From Luscinia megarhynchos (taxonomy: Eukaryota; Chordata; Aves; Passeriformes; Turdidae): DNA of 64,000 bases. The notes beneath the pieces are model-generated. The model had not been told where the DNA came from. It did no database searches and was given only the letters and a program-made list of their open reading frames with translations. Each line of letters opens with the position of its first letter. Position 1 is the first letter of the stretch. The DNA lies in contig CM067591.1 in assembly GCA_034336665.1 (NCBI GenBank), forward strand, positions 372,001 to 436,000, written 5' to 3'. The translations under genes were made by a program, and so were the position numbers. This document shows positions 12,701 through 21,700 of the stretch, one piece after another.

Positions 12701-15700
12701 TCCATAAGTCTCAAAGATCCAGCAGGGAAGGGAGGAAGGTGAGGCGCATCACGGGAGAAATGTGCAGCTCCCACTCTTTCTCTTGGGCCCCAAATTGTGG
12801 GGCGATTTCAGGTGGGTTTGGCTTGTTGTTTTTTTTTAAATAAAAACTTCGTGCTTCTCCTTCAGACCTTGTTGGGATGGGAACTTCAGTCATTCCTGAC
12901 AGGAGCACGGCCGGGGTGAGGCGGACAAAGGCCACGAGGGGCTGGTGCAGGAAATCCAGCTCTCCCACCAGCACGTTGGACGCCTCCGCTCCGCTGGGAA
13001 TCTTCTTCATGAAGTGCAGCTCCGCCTGGGCAGGACCAGCCATTCTTAGGGAATCACCCAAAAACAAAACCCTCAGGGGCCTCCGAGGTCTCTGTGACCC
13101 CCTAGAGGGGTGGGAGAGGCGCAGGGGTCTCACCTTGCTCAGGTCCATGGCACTGGCCTCAGGGGTGACCCCGTTTTTAGCTTCTGCAGTGGTGGGAGAA
13201 GGGTGAGGGGTGAGGGTTTGGGCTGGGAGGGAAGAGAAAGACACTCAGAAAGGAGGAAAGGAGGAGTTGGGGGTGTTTGTTATGTGCCAGAACAAGTCTA
13301 ATGGGGACAAAGGCGCCCAGAAACTCCCATCTGGTGCCAAAGCCTGGAAAAACCTTCACCCAGAGTCAAATCCCTGGAGAAACCTTCACCTCAGGCTGAA
13401 GACAGGCAGAAGACCTCACCTGGCACTAAAGCCCTGGGAGAAAACTTCACCCACTGCAAATTCCTGGACAACACTTCACTTGGTGCCAAATCCTAATAAA
13501 AATCCTAACTTGGAGCCAATCCTAATAGAAACCTTCAGCTGGTTCCAAATCCTAATAGGAACCTTCAGCTGGTGCCAAATCTGACAGAAACCTTCACCCA
13601 GCGACAATGTCATTCAGAAACCCTCACCTGGTGCCAAATCCCTGGAGAAACCTTCACACAGTGGTAAAGCCTGGCAGAAACCTCACCTGGCTTCAAACCC
13701 CACAGAACCTCACCTGGTTCCAAACCCCACAGAACCTCACCTGGTTCAAAACCCCACAGGACCTCACCTGGATCCCAACCCCACAGAACCTCACCTGGCT
13801 CCCAACCCCATAGAACCTCATCTGGTTCAAAACCCTGCAGAACCTCACCTGTTTCCAAACCCCACAGAACCTTACCTGGTTCCAAGCTCCACAGAACCTC
13901 ATCTGGCTCCAAACCCTGCAAACCTCCCGTATCCCAACCCTGCAAACCTCACCTGGCTTCTCAAGCAGGTGCAGGTCCTGTTTCTTGCTGACGTCGGCGA
14001 AGGAGCGCACGATGGGCAGCAGGTTGTTCCTTTTCCTCTCGTTCTGGTGGTGGTGCTTCTTGAGCAGCACCTCCCGCACCTTGGCCCGCGTGCGCTCGTC
14101 GAACTCCGGCGACGGCTCCTGCTGGGCCAGGATCAGGTCTGGGTGGGACAGGGACACGGTCAGAGCACGAGCCTGCCCTGCCAGAGCCACTCTGCCTTCA
14201 TAGCCCTGAACCCCGGGGTGTGAAGGGGAAATGGAATCAATGGAATGGGAGGAAATGGCTTGGAATCGTTATTGAATGAGGATCAGCTCTTAGGGAGAGC
14301 CAAAGAGCCAGGTCCTGAAATACCCAAAAATGTACAGGACATTCTATTCTCCTTTTTTTTTTGCTGCAGAACATTCTTCTTTTTGCTGCAGAATATTTTT
14401 CCTTTTTCTGCAAAATATTCTCCCTTTTACTGCAGAATATTCTCCCTTTTACTGCAGAATATTCTCATTTTTTTCTGTAGAAATTTGTCCCTAACCCAAA
14501 AACTGCTTCCCAACGGACCCCACATTGCCAGCAAGAGCTGCACACCTGTCCTGGGTTGCAATATAAGATGTGGCCAGAAATACGAATCCTGTCCCCATCT
14601 GCTGCAGCCGGGTGGGGCAGTGACCCTTATCTCCTGGCACATATTATCTGCTAATGGGCCATCTTTAAACCAGCTGGGCAATCATCTTTATCTTTCCACA
14701 GCCCATCCTCCCTCCAGGAGATATCTCCTGTTCATGGCCAGTGAGTCCCAGTGCATGACTGATAAAATTACATCATCCCACTGGGAGATGCTCCACCCAG
14801 GGGAGGAGCCAAGCCTTTCCTACACAGACAAAAACTGAGATTTTGGACAGAAAGTTATCCATCTTTCCCACTGGATTCCAGAGGAAAACCAGACCTTTCC
14901 ACATCATCCCTGCACTCTCAGAGGAAACTGCACCTTCTACAGGAGCACTGCTCCAGCTGAACCACATCTGCCACTGCAGGAGGATGCAGCCACCATTGAA
15001 TGGGACTGCTGCCAACACCCTGACTGACGGGTGTCAGCTTGGATTCTGACTCTGTAGTGCTTTGGGATTGTTCTTTGTAATACTGCATTTCTATTTTAAT
15101 TTTCCTAGTAAAGAACTGTTATTCCTAATTCCCATATCTTTGCCTGAGAGCCCCTTAATTTCAAGTTGATAATAATTTGGAGGAAGGGGGTTTACATTCT
15201 CCATTTCAAAGAGAATCTTCTGCCTTCATTAGCAGACACCTGTCCTTCAAACCAGGACAACACCCAAACCCCACTCCCATCCCAGAAACTGCATGGGCAC
15301 AGCTGGAAACCCCTGTGGCAGGATTTTGGGGACCAGGCCCCCGGTACCGGCGATGTCCTCGACGCTGGTGGCGCGCACGTCCAGCAGCACCGTGCCATTG
15401 ATGATGCAGCTGCGCAGCTCGAAGAGGCTGTGCAGGGACAGCGTAGCCACGTAGGGCTTTGCTCCAGCGCTCACCCCCGTCCTCCACATCCTCCTCAAAC
15501 TTCAGCCACCTGTGGGTTTGGGATGTGATCAGCCAGGAAAAAAAATGGCTCCAGCCCTGCAACCCCTCGGGATAAAACTGTGGGGGAAGTTGCATATCCC
15601 AGAGGACAGGAGCTCAGGGACCACAGCTGGCAGCAGGATCGTGGAATGTCCTCAGCTGGGAGGGACCCACAAGAGACACAGAGTGCAACCCTGACACCCT

Positions 15701-18700
15701 CAACATTCCACTGGGAGTGTTGACCCTGACCTCTGGAATCATGGAATATCCAGAGATGGAAGGGACCTATCACAGGATCATGGAAACTCTGGTACTGGAC
15801 GGGATCCACCAGGACCATCAGCCCGACTTCTGGCCCAGGACAACCCCTGAAAATCCCACTAAATCCCCAAACCCCAATGTCCAAGCATTCCCTGACCCCT
15901 AGAGCCATGGAATGTCCTGAGTGGGAGGGGACCCACAAGGATCATCAAATCAAATCCCTGACCCTGCCCACACACCCCAAAATCCCACCCTGTCCCAGAG
16001 AACTTTGCCTAAATGCTCCTGGAGCTCTGGCAGCCTTGGGGCTGTGCTCACTCCCTGGGGAGCTGTTCCAGTAGGGGAAGAACCTTTTCCCAGTACCCAA
16101 CCTGAACCCCTCCTAGGACAGCTTCCTGCCATTCCCAAACCCCAGGGATTTACCTGGCCGTCTCCTTCCATTCAGCATCTTCCCCCTCCTTCACGCAGAT
16201 CTCATCCAGCTCCGTGAACAAGTCGTGGGGGACGTGCTGCTCATCCTCTTCCGTGCCCAGGATGAACTGGACTCGCTGGGATGGGGTGTCTGGGGACAGG
16301 AGGAGATTCCCCATCCCGTTACTGAGCCTGGATCCATCCCAGCACGCTCACATTCCAGTGGCACCACACTGGGACCAGTCCAGCCATAAATGCTGGGCTG
16401 GCCCCTCTCCCACCGCTCTCTCCAGGCTCTCTGGTGCCCCTGTGTTTGGTACGTTGCTTTTAACTTGCTTTACTAAAAACTTCAAATTACTGTTGAGCCT
16501 CTTCAAAGGCCTCAAATAAGTGTGGTAAGGAGAAAGCCAAAAGAAAGCCCCTGCTGCCTGCTGGGAGAAGCAAGCGAAGACTGAAGAAGCAGAGGGCTGG
16601 GATTTCTCATCTCCTGTCTTATATTGAGGTGAGTAACTTTGGGGTAATCTAGGAGCATGGGAAATATTATGCCAAAAGAGCAGAAATGAGAAAAATCACA
16701 GAACTTTATAATGACATATTTAAGATAAGCTGAGTGCTTAGGTAAGTCCACATAGAAGGGGGGAAAATGTATTTCAAAGAAGAGAAGTAAGAGCTACGAG
16801 GGGAGGAGGAGCCTCCATCCCATGCTCCATTAGGATGGGCTGCTTTCCTTCCCCACACCTCCAGTTTTACCCCAGGATCCATTATGGATTTAGCTCCAAA
16901 ATCAGAGAAAAATTTGGGAAAAGGGGCAGGAAAAAGTTGGTAAAATAACCACACAAAGTATCCCCGGGGAGCTGGCTGGGAAGTGCCACCCACAGGATTC
17001 ATGTGGGACTCTGCAGGAATCTTTGTGTCATAAATGACAAAACTCAAGCTCTCTTTTGAAACTAAAGGTTACAGTTGCAGTTTATTATAAAAGACTCTGC
17101 TAGGGACTGCCCGGCACAGCCCCAGAGCAGGGCAAAAAGAGATAAAAGGGGGAGAGAGAGAGAGAGAGAGAGAAGAGGGAGAAGAGAGCAAGAAAAGAGG
17201 CAAGAGGTATTAAAGGGAAGAGGAGCAAGGGGGGGAGAGAGAGAAAGGGAGGAGGTAAAAAGAGAGGGAAGAGGTATTAGAGGTAAAGGGAGGGGTGGTA
17301 GAGAGAGAGAGGAAGAAGAGAAAGAAGAGAGCAATTTCCCATTTGCAATACAATAAATCTTCCTCCATGATGAATATTCTAATTTCCACTAACCAATGTA
17401 ATACCAGATACAAATTCTATAGCATTTACATACAGCCTATAGAAATCCATATATTAGCATAGTGTGTTACATTTTAAACTCTAACAACTACTCTTTGCAC
17501 CCTGGCAAGTCTTTCTGTGCCCTTTGGAGTTGCTCTCTGGCCGAGGGCATTGTTCTATCAAGAGGGGATTGCCTTCAGAGGCCATCCTATTGTTTCACGG
17601 CAATTCAGTAACTGAGGCTTTCCTGTTACACCTTCCCTCTCCCCAGCACGTCCCCAACAGACTCACAGTGGTATCCGTGCTCGGCGGGCGCCGCGTCCTT
17701 CTCGCGCTCCCGCTTGCGGTGCCTCTGCCCGTGGGCGCGGTGGTGCCGGTGGCCCTGGCGCACCAGCGGCATCCGCACGCCCACGTACAGCGTCCGGTGG
17801 CCTGGGAGAACGGGGGCGTCGGCAGTCGTGGGGGGCTCGGCCACTGCAGCCACCCCAGGAGGGACCCACGGCCGCGGCAGCTCCGCAGTGGGGAGGATGG
17901 GCGAGGCCACATATGGGACACCCCAAAAATCCCACACACCCCAAAAAATCCCACACCTGACACCTCAAAAAATTCCAGAGGGGGCACCCCAAAAATCCCA
18001 CACAGGACACCTCAAAAAGTGCCACACACCCCAAAAATCACACACACCCCAAAAAATCCCACACCGGACACCTCAAAAAATTCCAGAGAGGGCACCCCAA
18101 AAATCCCACACAGGACACCCCAAAAATCCCACACACGACACCCCAAAAAACCCACACAACACACCCCAAAAATCCCACACAGGACACCACAAAATCCCAC
18201 ACACAACACCCCAAAAATCCCACAATAATTTCCCTTCCTGCAAATTTCAGTGGATCCCTGATTTTCCCAGACTTGTCATTTTTCCCAAGCCCGTTTTACT
18301 CAAGTTTCACACCAAGGGATGGTTTTGGGGTCACCTAAATGTGCCCTGAAAGCGGCAAAACCTTCTCAAATTCCAGCTTGGGCTGGACAGCACCACCACC
18401 CACAGCCCTCGGATTCTCTCGTTAAGCAGGAAATAATACAATAATTATAGCTTTGAAATCATTTTCATGGCAGAAGGTGACAAGGAAGGATCAAAGGAGT
18501 CCCATGACGATGAACTCCGGGGGAAAAACAGGGAATCAAACACATCAAATTGTTCTCCTGCCCTCTCCGAGCCAGGAGCAGCTGCTGTGGGGAAAGCAGA
18601 TGGGAATTATCCAACCCCATGGACACAATTCACACCGGGGCCTCCGCCAGGGCTTTAAAAGCCATGGCATTAACAAATAAATCAATAATTTGTTGTTTAA

Positions 18701-21700
18701 TCAAGAACCACGGGCGAGTTTTGCTGCTTGTGATGTGACAACGGGCAAGGGGCGTTGTGGGGGTTTTTTTCCAGGGACTGGTGGCCTTTCCAGCAGGAGA
18801 TCCCAGCAGGATCCCAGCAGGATCCCAGCAGGAGATGCCAGCAGGATGTCAAGGATCTCACCAGGATCTCAGCAGGATCTCACCAGGAAATCCCAGCAGG
18901 ATCTCACCAGGAGATCTCACCATGATCCCACCAGGATCTCACGATGAAATCCCTGCAGGATCTCACCTTCCAGCTCCTCCTTCTCATAGTGGATGTTAAC
19001 CACATTGCTCGTCCTGCCCTGGTCAATCACGGCCTCCTCGTCGTGTCTCTAATGAGGAGAAAAAGGGAAAATTTGGGGATGGGTCTGTGGAGCTGCCTCC
19101 ACCCTCCCTGTCCATCCACCATCCCATGAGGACCACGGCTTCTCCTCCAGAAACCAGGAAGGTTCTTTTCCCATTCCCAAATAAACCCATCCGTGTTGTA
19201 CAGAATTGGAGTCCACTCGCAGGTGGAGAGGAACTTCAGACTTAAATTTGGGCATTTCAGACCTAAAAATACCCAACCACCTGCTTTTTTTGGTGGTTCC
19301 TTTCTTAAAACAGAAAAAAAAACCATGAGGATTTCCAAAACGGGGAGGAAGAGCCACTTTTGGTCTCAGGGTGGTTCCTGCAGGACTTCCTGGGTGGCTT
19401 TTGGCCACAACATGGCCATCAATAACCTCCAAAAGCCCTCAAGGTCCTGCAGAGGTGACTCTTCATCCCAACTAGGCTCAGTGCGAGTTCTGCGTGGAAA
19501 ACTTAATTTTCCATCTTTTAATTGAGATTTCGGAGGGACCTGGTCTCGTGGGGAGTGTCCCTGAGTCCATGGCAGAGGGGTGGAGCAGGGTGACCCCATG
19601 GTTTTCCAACCCAAACCGTTCCATTATTCTTTTATGCCTCAAATACCAAATGAAAGACGTCACCACTGCTCACCTTCCCCTTCCTTCTCCCCCAGACAAT
19701 CCCAGAAAGCAAAAATCCCAAAAACCTGTGCAAACAAACCCCCTGCAATGCCCAACCACCCACATTTTCTATCCTATTATTCCCCATTGAAAAGCTCAAA
19801 GGGAAGGTGTGGGATGGTTGAGTGGATGAGGTCTATCCTCGCATCCATGCCATTGTGGTGACTGAAAATGATTCAAACAACAAAAATCACAGCCAGATTT
19901 AGATTCCTAAAACTAAAGGTGGAAAAGGAGCAAAATCCTGAGGGCAGTGGGGGAACTGGCAGGGATGCTGGATGAAATTCCAGGAGCAACTTGCCCCCCG
20001 TGCCCTGGGAGCCAGCTCAGAGCTAGCACAGCTGGAATTTTTAAGGAAAATTTCCAACACCATCAGGCAGGCACTGCCCTCGTGTTGATAAAGATATCCC
20101 AATGTGTTGAGTTGATGTGGCCAGAAATGTGAATTCTGTCCCCTATTCTGTTAAAATCGGGTGGGGCAGTGACCCTGATCTCCTGGCACATATTATCTGC
20201 TAATGGGCCATCTTTAAACCAGCTGGGGCAATCATCTTTATCTTTCCCACAGCCCATACTCCCTCCAGGAGATATTTCTTGTTAACGGGCCATTGTTAAA
20301 AACAGGGTGTGGCAGTGATCCTTATCTCTGTGGGAATATCTCCTGTTAACGGGCCATTGTTAAAAACCAGCTGGGGCAATCATCTTTATCTTTCCACAGC
20401 CCATCCTCCCTCCAGGAGATATCTCCTGTTCATGGCCAGTGAGTCCCAGTGCATGGCTGATAAAATTACATCATCCCACTGGGAGATGCTCCAGCCAGGG
20501 CAGGAGCCAAGCCTTTCCTACCCAGATAAAAACTGAGATTTTGGACAGAAAGTTATCCATCTTCCCACTGGATTCCAGAGGAAAACCAGAACCTTCTACA
20601 TCATCCCTGCACCTTCAGAGGAAACTGCACCTTCTACAGGAGCACTGCTCCAGCTGAACCACATCTGCCCCTGCAGGAGGATGCAGCCACCATTGAATGG
20701 CACTGCTGCCAACACCCTGACTGACTGACGGGTGTCAGCTTGGATTCTGACTCTGGCAGTGTTTTGGGATTGTTCTCTGTAATACTGTATTTCTATTTTA
20801 ATTTTCCTAGTAAAGAACTGTTATTCCTAATTCCCATATCTTTGCCTGAGAGCCCCTTAATTTCAAAATTATAATAATTGGAGGGAGGGGGTTTACATTC
20901 TCCATTTCAAAGAGAAGCTCCTGCCTTTATTGACAGACACTTGTCCTTCAAAGTAGGACACCCAACAGTGAGGTTACTGGAAAATGGAGAACAAAAAATG
21001 GATTCTGATTTCAGCTAGAAAACACAAGAGGGAATTTGCTCTTCATCCCCTGAATTCCTGCTTTAACCAAATGGTGGAAACCCTTTGGGTCCCAATCACT
21101 GTTGAGTTAGATGAGGAAGAGGAGGAGGAAGAAGCATTCCCGTGGGAGTGAGTTGCTGGTCCCTGAGCCCCAATTCCAGAGTTCACTGCTGCTCCCTCCC
21201 TGCTGCTCCCAGCCTCGCCCAGGTTGCCCAGCAGCCGGATTTTCCTGCACCAGTGGCTTTTCCATCCTCGCTCCAGTGCCACCTATCAGCACCTTCCTGC
21301 CCTTCCCAGCACCCTGCTCCCTCCAGAGCTGCCAAAAGGGACCAAACTCCAACCTGGAAAAAGGCACGGGGTGACAGGGCTCAATTAATCACAATTAAAA
21401 ATGAGAATTTTAATGAAGTGGCAGTGGGAGCAAACAGAAGGATTTGGGAGCGGCAGATTCAAACCTCCCGTGGGTGACACAGGCAGCCCCTTTCTCCCTC
21501 AACACACATTTTGTCAAACCTCCCATCCTGCACTCCAGGGAAACTCCAGCAGGATTTAGGGGAGCTGTGCATCCATCAGGGACCTGCAGAGCCCCGGCCG
21601 TGCTCCCTGGGGACTCCCAGAAAGGGTCACTTTGTCACTGCCATGACCCTGTGGGTCCCTTCCCACTCAGGACATCCCATTCCCGTCCATCCTGATGTCA

